The position numbers and the translations under genes were made by a program. From Plantago major (Eukaryota; Streptophyta; Magnoliopsida; Lamiales; Plantaginaceae): DNA of 64,000 nt. The notes under the pieces are model-generated. The model had not been told where the DNA came from. It saw nothing but the letters and a program-made list of their open reading frames with translations, and did no database searches. Location: positions 105,559,542 to 105,623,541 of the forward strand of contig CM048841.1 in assembly GCA_026545765.1 (NCBI GenBank), in the 5' to 3' direction. Numbering within the stretch: the stretch's first letter is position 1; each line of letters starts with the position of its first letter. Shown in pieces: positions 1 through 10,701 of this stretch.

Positions 1-817
1 GGGTTGAAGGAAATGTTTAAAGGCATGGATACAGATAACAGTGGAACAATAACACTGGAAGAATTGAAGAAAGGATTGTCTGAGCAAGGGACAAAGCTAT
101 CTGAATATGAAGTCAAGCAGTTGATGGAAGCTGTATGTTCTTATAAACAACCAATTTGATCTCAGTAACTGTAAAATTCAGAATCAAGAAGATTCTTATT
201 CTTTACTAATGCAATGCAGGCTGATGCTGACGGGAACGGAACCATAGACTATGAAGAATTCATTACAGCAACCATGCATATAAACAGAATGGACAGAGAG
301 GAGCATCTTTACAAAGCATTCCAGTACTTTGACAAAAATAATAGCGCGTAAATTTGTTCGGCATGATACTGTCGATCATAATGCAGTTCTGCTACTCAAA
401 GGGATTTTTATATTCGATAGAATAAAAGCTAATGCTTGTATTTCTATCTTATGGCCAGGTACATTACGAGAGAGGAACTAGAGCAAGCACTACGCGAGTT
501 TGGCATGAATGATGGAGAGGACATAAAAGAAATCATTGATGAAGTCGACGCTGACAATGTAAGCATAAAAGTACCAGCACCACATGCATAATAAACTTTA
601 TCGTAATTACATGAAACTTCCATCCTTCTCTAATAGGAAAAACCATGGCATATTCTTAAATAACTAATTACTACCAATGAGTTTATGTTTCCTATCGTCC
701 TATGACGTGAAGGATGGTCGGGTCAACTACGATGAGTTTGCAGCCATGATGAAGAAAGGTCAAACAGAAGCAGGAGCAAATCCCAAGAAAAGAAGAGATG
801 ATGTCTTTGAGTACTAA
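1..817 (+). CDS. Calcium-dependent protein kinase (CDPK/CPK), 3' end with four EF-hands; 5' partial
   Basis: This is the C-terminal calmodulin-like domain of a plant CDPK, a Ser/Thr kinase activated directly by Ca2+. The kinase and autoinhibitory parts lie left of the window. Exons read 1-132, 220-347, 459-558 and 713-817, all with GT-AG introns and matching phases. Four EF-hand loops are visible: [36 protein letters not shown] and [12 protein letters not shown]. They are followed by a basic tail, NPKKRRDD, ending FEY at the stop codon at 815-817. The linker wording ([40 protein letters not shown]) is closest to what I remember of the CPK17/CPK34-type group, but the subgroup is not proven. 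One oddity is that the third loop has Ala at position 6, where Gly is nearly invariant. That Ala codon is built across the exon 2/3 junction. Confidence 0.95.
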
Positions 818-1660
818 TCCCGCAAGTCCATCACAAGGAGCTTTCATCTTGGGGGGTTGAATTCTGCTGCATATATCACACACACTAATGTAATATAGGT
901 TTCATGTATAAAACATGTTTACTAAGAGCATAAGTTTATATTGGATAATATTTTAAGCTCTTTCTAAGTTTACTTCTTACTCAGTTCCATTGATTGAGGG
1001 GTTGTTAGACTGGAGACAGATTCTTCTTTTGTCAGTATTGTGGTCAGGTTAAGGTTACATTTAACTTGGAAAAGTGGGGCATTTCCATATGTATATTAGT
1101 ACTATTAGATATATTAGATAGCTGTGTTTGATGTTGTGTAGTGAAACTGTGTGACAGATTAACCAAACAATTTCTCTTTGTTTTAAACCAGAAAAAAATT
1201 ATGTCTGTTTAGAAAATTTCCGCATGTACTAACTATTTATATGTATAACCAACAATTAAAGCAAAGGCAAAAGCAATTAAAAAAAAAAAAATGTAACCAG
1301 ACTAGCATATGCACTTATTGCATCTCCTCACGAAAGAAACTTTCGCACAAAGCGAACTGATATTATTGTCATCTTACAACACAATTGGACCTCTTTTACA
1401 TTGGGCAGACTACATTTTGAACTTGCAGACGCCTTACAATTTATGCAGCTTATGTGTGCCATTAACAAAGCATAAGGTTAGAATAAAAAAGACAATACAA
1501 TATAAGCCCCTTTTGTATCCAGGAGAACTCAATTAAAATCAATTCAACTGAACAACCAGAAATCGACTGCATATTCTCGTTTATGTTCCTTTACAAATTA
1601 TTTCAGCTACATCATAGTCTGATTAAACGTGACAGCATGATTCCATTAAAAATAGAAACA
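818..1660. other. Downstream flank of the CDPK gene, no gene seen
   Basis: AT-rich sequence that should include the CDPK 3'UTR just after the stop codon at 817. It contains short A-runs (about 1280-1292) and no reading frame that resembles a protein. I see no tRNA or structured RNA. Confidence 0.6.
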
Positions 1661-1664
1661 GAAA

Positions 1665-2468
1665 TAGACGAACTATGAAATTGCTCCTTCAAATCTCAGG
1701 GAGACAATATACTTGAGCAGGATTCACAATTGTCACTTAAAATAAGTAGAAACGAAGAACTGAATTTATGATTCGTCAAAAAGGAGTAATAGCTCGAAGT
1801 TACTAAACAACAGTAGTATATATAACACAATAGGTAATAACACCAAGTCAACCAATATGTTTCTTACTTCATCACGAATCAACGATTCGACGAAGCGTAC
1901 CTTAACAAGCAAAAACAATTAACCAGCTACCGAAAACACAAAGCAAAGCACCAAGTCTCAGAACCTCAATATATATCCAACCTCCAACATTACAAAAGCT
2001 ACTTATCTGACTTGGGAGTTTCAATCCCATACTTAAGCAGGGACAAAGCAAAGAACTATGAAATTAGCTCCTCCAAATCTCAGGGACAGAATATACTTGA
2101 GCAGGATTCGCAATTGTCACTTAAAATACGTAGAAATGCAGCTTCTTGATTCATCAAAAGGGAGTTCAATAGCTCAAACTCAAAGTACTAAACAACAGTA
2201 GTATATAACACATTAGGTAGTAATAACAAGGCAACCAATATGTTTCCTACTTCATCACGAATTAACAACGATGCGACGGGTACCTTAACAATGGGAGTTT
2301 GATAGCTCAAAGTTACTAAACAACAGTGGTATATAACACATTAGGTAATAACACCAAGGCAACCAATATGTTTCTCACTTCATCACTAAGGGTACTTTAA
2401 CAAGCACAATGAACCAAACCAGCTACCGAAAAACACAAAGCAAAGTCTGATAACCTCAAGCAAATTTT
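1665..2468 (-). repeat. Tandemly duplicated 3' flank of SF3B6, including a copy of its last codons
   Basis: The 3' flank of SF3B6 is present in diverged tandem copies. A segment beginning aactatgaaattgctcc occurs at about 1671 and again at about 2056. A segment beginning ctaaacaacagtagtatat occurs at about 1803, 2188 and 2313. At 1999-2038 on the minus strand there is also a second copy of the gene's terminal codons ([11 protein letters not shown] then TAG), matching the true C-terminus at 2469-2505. The copies differ at several bases, so the duplication is not recent. The intact gene uses the rightmost copy. Confidence 0.8.
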
Positions 2469-2849
2469 CTACTTATCTGACTTGGGAGTCTCAATCCCGT
2501 ACTTCTCCTGCAGCTTCTGAATCTCTTCCTCCTTCTTTTTGGCATCAAACTTCTTGTTCATCTTCTGCTGCTGGTAATACAGCACAATCAGGTACCTATT
2601 CGCCACGTTGAACCCGGAGAGGTGATCAACGGCGGTCTTGGCGTCGTAGATGTCCTCGTAGACGACGAAAGCGGTGCCGCGAGTGTCCTTGTTGGTACCG
2701 ATGCGAATCTGGCGAATAGCGCCGTACTTGCCGAAGATGTCGTACATCTCCTCGCTGGTGATGTTGAAGGGGAGGTTACGGACGTAGAGAAACCGGTTGA
2801 CCTCCGGTGGAAGACGGGTGTTCCCCTTGCGTAAGCTCAGAGCTGCCAT
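2469..2849 (-). CDS. SF3B6: Splicing factor 3B subunit 6 (SF3b14a/p14), U2 snRNP branch-point RNA-binding protein
   Basis: An uninterrupted 126-residue ORF with a single RRM. In the family, p14 sits in the SF3b complex of the U2 snRNP and contacts the branch-point region while bound to SF3B1; it acts in the nucleus. RNP2 is visible as LYVRNL (about residues 21-26) and RNP1 as RGTAFVVY (about 57-64), with the family signature [20 protein letters not shown] between them. A lysine-rich helix ([23 protein letters not shown]) and the tail TPKSDK follow. Length matches the plant and animal family (about 125 residues), so the start at 2849 is accepted. The coding region is intron-free. Its upstream region has been split by a transposon 88 bp before the ATG, and its 3' flank is tandemly duplicated. 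Confidence 0.96.
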   Translation of the reverse strand: MAALSLRKGNTRLPPEVNRFLYVRNLPFNITSEEMYDIFGKYGAIRQIRIGTNKDTRGTAFVVYEDIYDAKTAVDHLSGFNVANRYLIVLYYQQQKMNKKFDAKKKEEEIQKLQEKYGIETPKSDK

Positions 2850-3015
2850 GGATTCGATTCGAGGTTTCTGGTTAGGGTTTTGCGATTTGGGAAATTTTGA
2901 TTTGATTGGAGATGAGCTATAGACGATGAGTTTAAGGTGCTGTTTGGTTTCGTTATGCCACCATTCTTATCAGGTTTGGCATAACAAAAATCTTGTTTGC
3001 ACTTCAAAAAAATTA

Positions 3016-4145
3016 GGGAAAAATCCAAAAATGGTACCCTAAATTGTACCATTTCACGTTTTGGTACTTTAATTTGACGCTGTCCAATTTCTATACCTTT
3101 CATTAACCTGCCGTCCAATTTTTATACTATGTTTTTCCGTCAATTTTGACCGAACTAAAGCGAATTAGAGTTAATTCGTCCAATTTGCCATGCGAATTAG
3201 AGTGAATTCGTCCAATTTGCCATAAAAATAAACTGAAATACCAAAATTACCCTTGATGCTATCTTCTCCAAATCCAAACTGAAATGATAAATAGAAATAG
3301 GAACGATTCTTCTGCCTCATATATCTGTTTACACATCATAGATCATCACATCAGGATCAGATTAAGATGCTAATAATTTGAAACTGAATCTCTCAACTAA
3401 AACATAGCATTTCAACTCAGTCCATTCCCCAGATTCCTTAAACTCTTCGGTAATCTTCACTTGCCTTTCATCTCCTCCTCTCTTTACACCTCCACTCCGA
3501 TCCCAATCACCACCACTCCACCGCCACGCGCCACCACGATCTCACCGGAGCAAAAATGTCTCACATCCACACGATCCCTCTCCATCCGAGCTCCCAATCG
3601 GACATCGACGAGATCGAGAACCTAATGAACTCCAGCTACCCAACTTCCGTCCTTCCAGCTCGCCCCTCTTCTCCTCTACGCGCAGAAGCATCACATACAG
3701 CAAAAAGGAAAGCAGGAGATGGCATCATATATGGTCACTATTTGGCTCAATAAAATTGTAGAAGCTCAATTATATATCCTTGAAAGCAAAGGGAAGAAAA
3801 AATCATATCACCAGAACAGTAAGCACCAAGTACAGCACTTGGACTTTATAGGAAGCACTGTAAACAAGAATTTTGAAGGAGAATGAAGCATCAAGGGTAA
3901 TTTTGGTATTTCAGATTATTTTTATGGCAAATTGGACGAATTCACTCTAATTCGCATGGCAAATTGGACGAATTAACTCTAATTCGCTTTAGTTCGGTCA
4001 AAATTGACATCTCCGTCAATTTTGACTAACAGAGTATAAAAATTGGACGGCAGGTTAATGAAAGGTATAGAAATTGGACAGCATCAAACTAAAGTACCAA
4101 AACGTAAAATGGTACAATTTAGGGTACCAATTTTGAATTTTTCCC
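3016..4145. mobile_element. Pack-MULE-like element with ~250-bp terminal inverted repeats
   Basis: The terminal inverted repeats are about 3016-3260 (left) and 3887-4145 (right). They begin GGGAAAAAT and match closely along their length, with a few indels. A perfect 10-bp direct repeat, aaaaaaatta, flanks the element at 3006-3015 and 4146-4155, in the 9-11 bp range typical of Mutator-like elements. Each TIR contains two tandem copies of a ~32-bp unit around gcgaattagagttaattcgt. No MuDR transposase is present. The non-TIR interior (about 3261-3886) looks like captured host sequence. Confidence 0.85.
3556..3753 (+). pseudogene. Captured gene fragment (5'UTR plus first exon) inside the MULE-like element
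   Basis: A 65-residue ORF starts with a sequence typical of a plant N-terminus: an ATG preceded by a CT/CA-rich leader (about 3440-3555) like a 5'UTR, then [20 protein letters not shown], then a Pro/Ser-rich stretch ending RPSSPLRA. After about residue 47 the sequence changes character and stops at 3753. This fits a truncated first exon of a host gene transduplicated by the element. I do not recognise the donor family with confidence. Whether the fragment is transcribed or translated is unknown. Confidence 0.55.
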
Positions 4146-5317
4146 AAAAAAATTATGGCATGAAGAATCAACTGACCAAGGCATGAAATCTGGGCAGCCA
4201 TTTGATTGGTCTATTGGGCTTATGTGTTAACTCTTGGGCTTGGCATAATGCCAGTCATTTTGTGTTGGCATGAAAATAGATGGGTTATTGCCAACTTTGG
4301 GGACAAAGCATGTGGGCCAATGTAAACTTGAGTTACCAGAATTAACCCCAAGATAAAACTAATTCATCTTTCTGGCTCCATGCCAATATTTCTTCCAGTT
4401 ACCTTGAATTCATTCTCAAATTTTAGAATAAAAGAATTTATAGTTGATGATGAAGTTTAAATGTACGTACGGATCAAATCGATAGAAATTCCGTTGAGCT
4501 TCATTTCCATCCATCTATTTCTCTCAAATTTAATCTAATTTCGATTTCCTTTAAATATTAGAAATCATGTGCCCACCATATTTTCATGCAAACACTTTAT
4601 ATATGGTAACCTTTATACTACAATATTTGATACATTGCAAATTTACTCCATATTATTGTACCCCCGTCCCACTAAAATATGCCACAATCTTTTGAGCGTT
4701 GTTTTTAAGACGACCAATAGTTTATTGTTTATTGGTCGAGATAGAAATGATAAAGAATGAAGAAAGTATACATGATAATAGGGAAAAATGATAAAGAATG
4801 AAAAAGATGTATAAGATAGTGAGGTTTGTGTGGTTTACTTTTTTACTATTTTAGGAAGTGACCTAAATTAATGAGATGTTCAAAAAAGGAATAATTACAT
4901 TTTTTAGAAAGGCGAATGAGTAGTATCATTTGATAAATATGTACACATGTTTATAGAATTCGGTTTTGATACGGTTTTCGGTAATTTCGGTTTTGTACCG
5001 AAAACCGAACCCTTTTTATCGGTTCGGTTTTTTGATATTTTTGAACACCCTAAATAGGTGGGAGTTTTTGTATCCCTTTTTATTATTGTTGATGGCATAT
5101 ATGAGAATTCATTTGACAAATTAAGGGTGAATTGGTGATTTTACAAGTACATTGTTTATGGATCCAGTAAAACAAACACATATGGGCAATATCATGCCCA
5201 ACGTTTTCAGCAGCACAAACACAAAATTTGATTACTGTCATCTTTTATGGCATTGACTTTTTTTTATGTATAATGTTTGCTAAAATGTTGGCATGACCAA
5301 ACCAAACAGCTCCTAAC
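4146..5317. other. Right part of the hAT-like element, including a CGGTT-rich hAT-type end
   Basis: There is no gene. At about 4958-5052 there is a dense run of cggtt/aaccg motifs that ends gaacaccctaaa. Its reverse complement starts TAGGGTGTTC, the usual look of a plant hAT MITE terminus, so a further decayed element may be embedded here. A degraded GTCCCACTAAAATATG motif near 4667 resembles a Stowaway end, without a clear partner. Confidence 0.4.
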
Positions 5318-5325
5318 AGTTTAAG

Positions 5326-6182
5326 TAGGTGGAGGAAGAACAAGAAGTGAGCCCGGAAAAAACCGGACTGGAGATGAGATTGTGCTGTATAACCGGACCG
5401 AACCCCAAAAAAACCGAAACCGAATTTTGTGATTTTAGTGAACCGAGAACAGAACCGATTTATAGTCGGTCCTGACGTGAACCGAATCGATACCAAAATA
5501 ATAAGAAGAATAGAAAAAGGTAATCAGGGAAGGGCGCTCTCATCAAAGAATATACAAAAAAGCCTGAAAAAGACACGGCATATAGGCATATACTATGATT
5601 TACTACTACATAGTAGAATAGTATAGCAAAGCAACCCTTTTTCTTTCTCTTTCTATCCATAGCCCATAAATTGGATCAATTAAAACCACAGTAGAATAGA
5701 TCCAAATTCCCACGACCATGATGAAGAACTAAATCTAGCTTCAGATCTGAAGAAATCGCTCATAAAGATGCACTTTTAGACGGAGAGGAGTTGGCCTGTG
5801 GAGGCGCAGGAGTGCTGGTGTGGACTGATGGCGGAGGAAGAAAGGCGCATGGGAGGCGGAGGTGGGGGAGGCTGGAGAGAGGCGGAGGACGGAGAGGTGG
5901 AGGTGGGCGACGGAGAGGGTTTGACTGAGAGAGTGAGAATTGGGTTTAGGGTTTGAGAATTAGAAGAGTAAGAATAATGGAGTATAAAAGAAAAATACAT
6001 ATATATACTCTAATTCGGTCATATTCGGACTGGCCCGGACCGAAAACCGAAATTTTCAAATTTGGCAGACCAAGAACCAGACCGAATAAGTTTAATTAGG
6101 TTCGGCCCGTAAATCGGTTTTTTGGGCCGGCTCGGTCCGATTTTTCGGTCCGGGTTGTTTCATGGTCAGTCCTAGGTGGAGG
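5326..6182. mobile_element. Decayed CGGT-rich DNA-transposon remnant
   Basis: Two clusters rich in ccgaaccg/cggtccg motifs (about 5360-5490 and 6010-6165) flank a purine-biased core with GGCGGAGG repeats (about 5780-5930). The motif taggtggagg occurs at both outer edges, 5326-5335 and 6173-6182. It could be a TSD, but the element ends next to it are not clean inverted repeats. The arrangement resembles a non-autonomous hAT element. ORFs through the GC-rich core look like by-products of the repeats. Confidence 0.4.
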
Positions 6183-6380
6183 TATAGAAGAAATTGGAAT
6201 TTGGGCCTTAGGGTTCATTGGATTTAGCTATTCATCCAAATCAAATCAATTATTGCATTATGGCCCATAGAGATACTATAATAGACCGACACACTAATCT
6301 ACAAGTTTTTACTAAGAACACTGGTGATATACAAACATAAAAAATGACAAAAAGTGGTCATTCATAAAACATTATTAATA

Positions 6381-6629
6381 CTCCCTCCATTTCAGAAAAA
6401 GTGTTACATTTGACTTTGGATCGTTATTGTTTGAGTTTGAATACAATATTATAACGATAATAGTAAATAATTTAATAAAATTATATAATGAAAATTTAGT
6501 AATTAAATTTTCATTATATAATTTTATTAAATTATTTACTATTATCGTTTATGAGTAATTTGTGGTCAAACTCGAAGACAGTTGACCGCAGAATAGTAAA
6601 ATGTAACACTTTTACTGAAATTGAGGGAG
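6381..6629. mobile_element. Stowaway-like (Tc1/Mariner) MITE
   Basis: Inverted ends start ctccctccatttcagaaaaa on the left; the right end is the reverse complement of ctccctcaatttcagtaaaa. TA dinucleotides flank both sides (6379-6380 and 6630-6631). The centre is a long, almost perfect AT-rich palindrome around 6500, so the whole element could fold into a hairpin. Length 249 bp. Confidence 0.85.
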
Positions 6630-6631
6630 TA

Positions 6632-9126
6632 CTATTTAAATCTATTATATGTATACTTGAATATCAATCCGTCTTTCACATCTCTCATTAATGCAGGTCT
6701 CTTTCAAAATATATTATTCAAAACCTGAATAATAGATGACACAACAATACTACTAGAACAGTTAGGGGTGGATTCGGGATTTGGAGTCCATGGGAGTCAA
6801 ATTATGTGGATTGGATTATTAATTTGCAATCTGTGAAAGTTTGTGGTTTAGAATCATACAATCACGACCAAACAATAAGAAGGCATATGTAGCTTCTAAG
6901 ATTCAGGACATGTTGTGTGCAATCATGATCATCACTACTATGTTTGTTCGAGGTCTGATATTATCTAGAAGTATGAATGATTAGTTTAATTTGGTGTAAT
7001 CTTTATTTTTAATATTAGAACTGGATAATACCAAAGATGATACTAAAATGAGTATCGCGGAGAGATATTGATTATCCTTCTAACTCTCATCCTCCTATTG
7101 CTAGCAAGGTATCCAAAGACATGTTTAATAAAATATCTTTAAATACTATCAAATAGTGTCAAATTATCATAAACCATTTGTAGTTGCTGAATTGTAGTAG
7201 TTTATACTCCTTGTTCTCCCTTCTCCGGAGCTGATATGGTAAAGGGGTAAGTTTGACATCTCTAGTGACACATTCGCATAAAATATGAATCAACTTTTAC
7301 ATTTTATTTCTCCGAATCTTTAGAGAAATTATTCTTTCTAGAAGCCTTCCCCAAGAATAAGTACCAACTATGAATGAGGGCCTGAGAGTTAGAAGGAGGC
7401 CGACCTAGTATAGAGTAAGTCATGTAAAAGTTGTGATTTTTTTTAAATGATAAGAAAATCCACACCTTATCTATATAGATTAGGAGAGTATGTCCAATCC
7501 TTGGGTAAGAGAGTATTGATTTTCCTTATGTTCAAGAAAATCTCAACTTTTACAAAAATTTCACTCTAGTATATGTTACTATAATAAAGTATTTTTATAA
7601 TTTAGTTTATATTTTAGGCCCAGCTCAGTATGCACTTTTGTAAATGATTTTATAATTTAATCATGTAAAGTCTTCTGGCCGCTCATGGTTACGCCAAAAT
7701 CATACCTCTTTTTATTTATTTTTCACCGGTATCCGCTACATACAACTAATCCAGTCGAACACTATCAAACATTTTGTTAAAGGGTGGTTATATACTTTTA
7801 TTCTACACTTGGTCAGGCGGAATCAAGAATTCAAGTCCATAATTAGTTACATTTTGAAATCACTTCATTAGTCCATGGACATGATAGGTAGCTTGTAATA
7901 ACAATTGATGATGTGCATGCTTAGTTTAGAGTTAAACATGTTTATTCTTATGATAGTTTTAAGAATTAAGATAACTGACCCACATAAAAATTTCAATGCG
8001 CATGAGTAGGAAGAAAGTGTGCAATAAAAAGATATATATTGGTATGTAGGGTCATCATATCACCCAGATAATATAACAGTCCAAAGTAATTGTGTTGATC
8101 AGAATATTCTTTGTAATTGTGTTGATCACAACGTTCTTTATTCCCTATTGTCTCAACCTCCATATCTTTGGGTATACTTCAATCCAAACATTATTCAATC
8201 TCTTGATGGAGAAGATGTGTAGCTTTTAGAAGTATTTTAATAGTTCAAGTGAAAAGGTAACATTTTTCATATTAGGGAAATTAGATTAGATTGAATTAGG
8301 AAATCAAGCATGCATTATTATCGTCCTAGTTAGGAAGTTGACCAACTATATATAAGAAGAAAGTAGCTAGCGTTGACCCTCTTGCACAATATGTTTGTGT
8401 TAGATAAGACAGTTCTTGACTTGTGTCCGAAAAAAGCCTATTATTTAGCAACTTTGGCTTCCTTTTATCTTTCATTGTGTGCTTGTGCTTTTGGTAGTAA
8501 TGAAAACGACTATGGTGCTCAATTTGCCTTATCTTGATGAACTTGTGCAATTACAATGTCGCTTCTATAATTTCTTCATCATTTTATTTCAACTCCAATA
8601 AACTGCACAGGCCTTATACATGTGCTTTTGAAATTTGGCGAATAAGTCAAGATTTTACGTCTTTGTGTTGTGCTCTTTATTGTTTGTCATTGAATTACAA
8701 CCACAATTCAACATGATCATATATGTACGTACCACACTACCACTCTAGTAGAAGTTGACAGTTATCTTATGAAACACATTTTGTATGAGTTGATAATTGT
8801 ATGATACACATTAATACATTATCAGGAAGTCCAAACCCAAGTCGGGTTGAACGGTTAGATGGTCGTATTATTGTTCTTTGTATTCAAGATCTACACGATT
8901 ATGAGAGTATGTGTGTTTGTTTGTTTAATTGATAACCAGTTTAAATCCCGGATTCCAACATTGTAATCAAGTATTTTGTTTCATAATGCAAATTGACGAA
9001 CTGAATTGTATATAATATATGGGTCAATTTTAGTGAAGTTGGTACTGCACGAGAGTCAAATATTTGATCTTGGTAAGATCTTGTTGCACTTGCATAAGTC
9101 AAAGTGAAAGTAGTTTGGGTAGAGAC
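6632..9126. other. Intergenic, no gene recognised
   Basis: AT-rich sequence without a credible coding region. At about 7995-8090 there is a stretch similar to the tail of the 5S-like repeat at 54375-54480 (shared wording tcatcatatcaccc). ORFs at about 8326-8716 show no family resemblance. Confidence 0.5.
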
Positions 9127-9129
9127 ATG

Positions 9130-9130
9130 C

Positions 9131-9181
<51 letters not shown>
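9130..9181. repeat. (AT)n microsatellite
   Basis: About 52 bp of AT dinucleotides with one C interruption near 9148. ORFs across it that encode Tyr-Ile repeats are artefacts. Confidence 0.95.
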
Positions 9182-9183
<2 letters not shown>

Positions 9184-10127
9184 ACCGATCGATCACTAGG
9201 AGGGGTATAATCATAATAACCCTTTCGGCCAAGTAAATAGGCTTAATTCTCATTTACGGTCCCATTAAAGGTCAGATCACTAAAGGAAACAGCAATTTAT
9301 TGGTATAGTTTCAAACATGTACCTACAAAAATCATTTTTACTTATAGTCAAAACGACCCAAGGTGCTCACGTTGTGAATACACCAAGTCACGAACTTAGA
9401 GGCCAATCCTAGTCCACTGTCCATTTATTTAGAATGTTGCAAAATATTCATATTTGAAAAGAAATGAAGATTTAATTTACAATGTTTTACTGGAGAATAA
9501 GAATTTTTTATAATCGAATATTACTACTGAATAAAAACTGATCCAGCATGAGATATGTTTAATTCTACTGTTGATGTAGTCTCATGTAGTTGTTTCCATT
9601 TGGAAACACAACATGGCATTCTATTATGAAAGTGCATTGCGTGAACTCTTATCTCATACGTGTAATTTGTTCAAAGTTGATTTCGTAAATAATAAAAGTC
9701 AAATGTGACATTCTATGTGAGCCGGAGTGAATATTAAGTACATTGTGAAGGTTGTAAATCTCAATTATCAGCAATTAGATATCAATAGTGAACATAATAT
9801 ATTAATATTTATTTATAAAGTAAATGTACAAGAGGGTAAAGATTGGGCAAAATGAGTGGTGTTTAATTTGTAGTGGTGAAAACTGTTATGTAATCTTGGT
9901 AATGTACCTTTTTGACGAAAAAAACCAGGAGAATGAGATGGAACGATCAACATCTAATACATTTCCCTGTTTTTCCATGTTCAACTCCGAATTGGAGCTA
10001 GAATTATTGTCTTACAGTCTTCTCATAATGTTATTGCGGCATTGGATTCTTGTTTCTTTAGTTTTTGTCCTTTCAATTTCGATTTGCTACCTAGTGAGCC
10101 GGGATCTTCCAGCCACAGTCTCCACAT
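9182..10127. other. Intergenic, no gene recognised
   Basis: A 116-codon ORF at 9824-10174 runs through AT-rich sequence and into the putative solo LTR. Its product has a hydrophobic patch but no recognisable domain, so I do not call it a gene. Confidence 0.5.
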
Positions 10128-10701
10128 TGTTACGATTTCATATCATAACGAAGACCAACACGAAGTCAATTTAATAGTTGACTCGTGTTTTGCATTTTAT
10201 TACAATTTTATTAGTATTTGAGACATTTATTTATGGTTTTTATTATAGTCTTAGTGGTTAAGTTACTTAGTTAGGAAGATGACTACTTGATAGTAACTCT
10301 TAATAGCTAAGTAAATGATATTCTTAGTATATGCTAGTTGGGATTGAGCCCATAGTCTTTTGTAGAGGTTATAAATACCTCAGCACCCTTCCAGTTTATT
10401 ATAAACGGAGTTATGAGTTTATAGTAGAACATAGTGTTCTTTGGCAGATGCCTAGAGTAGGTATTTTGAGTACTTGAGTGTACCTAGAGTTTAATCTTAG
10501 AGGGTAGGCGTCTCTTAGGTTTCAGGAAGTCTCGTGGATAGGAAATCATCGTATTCTTGTGTACTGGCTGATCTACTCCGCTGTGATCGTATAGATCTAG
10601 AGTTTATCTAGTAGAATACCTAGCCTGGTGTTTTAAGCCGTGCATAAGGGATTTTGGGTTGATTGGTTAACTGATAGTAAGATCTATCCAGGATCCTAAC
10701 A
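10128..10701 (+). mobile_element. Candidate solo LTR (Copia-like)
   Basis: The segment begins tgttacg and ends cctaaca, giving the short inverted TGTTA...TAACA termini typical of LTRs. A TATA-like motif (ataaatacc, about 10371) is well placed for a U3/R boundary. Flanks are cacat on the left and catat on the right, so the 5-bp target repeat is only a 4/5 match. There is no primer-binding site or internal domain, so a solo LTR is the simplest reading. The structure is suggestive only. Confidence 0.4.

Larger units (their letters stand above)
2937..5317. mobile_element. hAT-like non-autonomous transposon in the SF3B6 upstream region
   Basis: An 8-bp direct repeat, agtttaag, flanks the element at 2929-2936 and 5318-5325. 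Eight base pairs is the hAT target-site size. The ends are imperfect inverted repeats: gctgtttggtttcgttatgcc on the left against the reverse complement of ggcatgaccaaaccaaacagc on the right. The right end carries a few extra bases outside the matching core, so the exact terminus is uncertain. No transposase ORF is visible. The interior is interrupted by the MULE-like element at 3016-4145. The insertion lies only 88 bp upstream of the SF3B6 ATG, within the gene's likely 5'UTR or core promoter. Confidence 0.65.

Noticed and set aside
9056..9253. ORF encoding Tyr-Ile-Tyr-Ile repeats
   Set aside because: It is a translation of the (AT)n microsatellite, not a gene.
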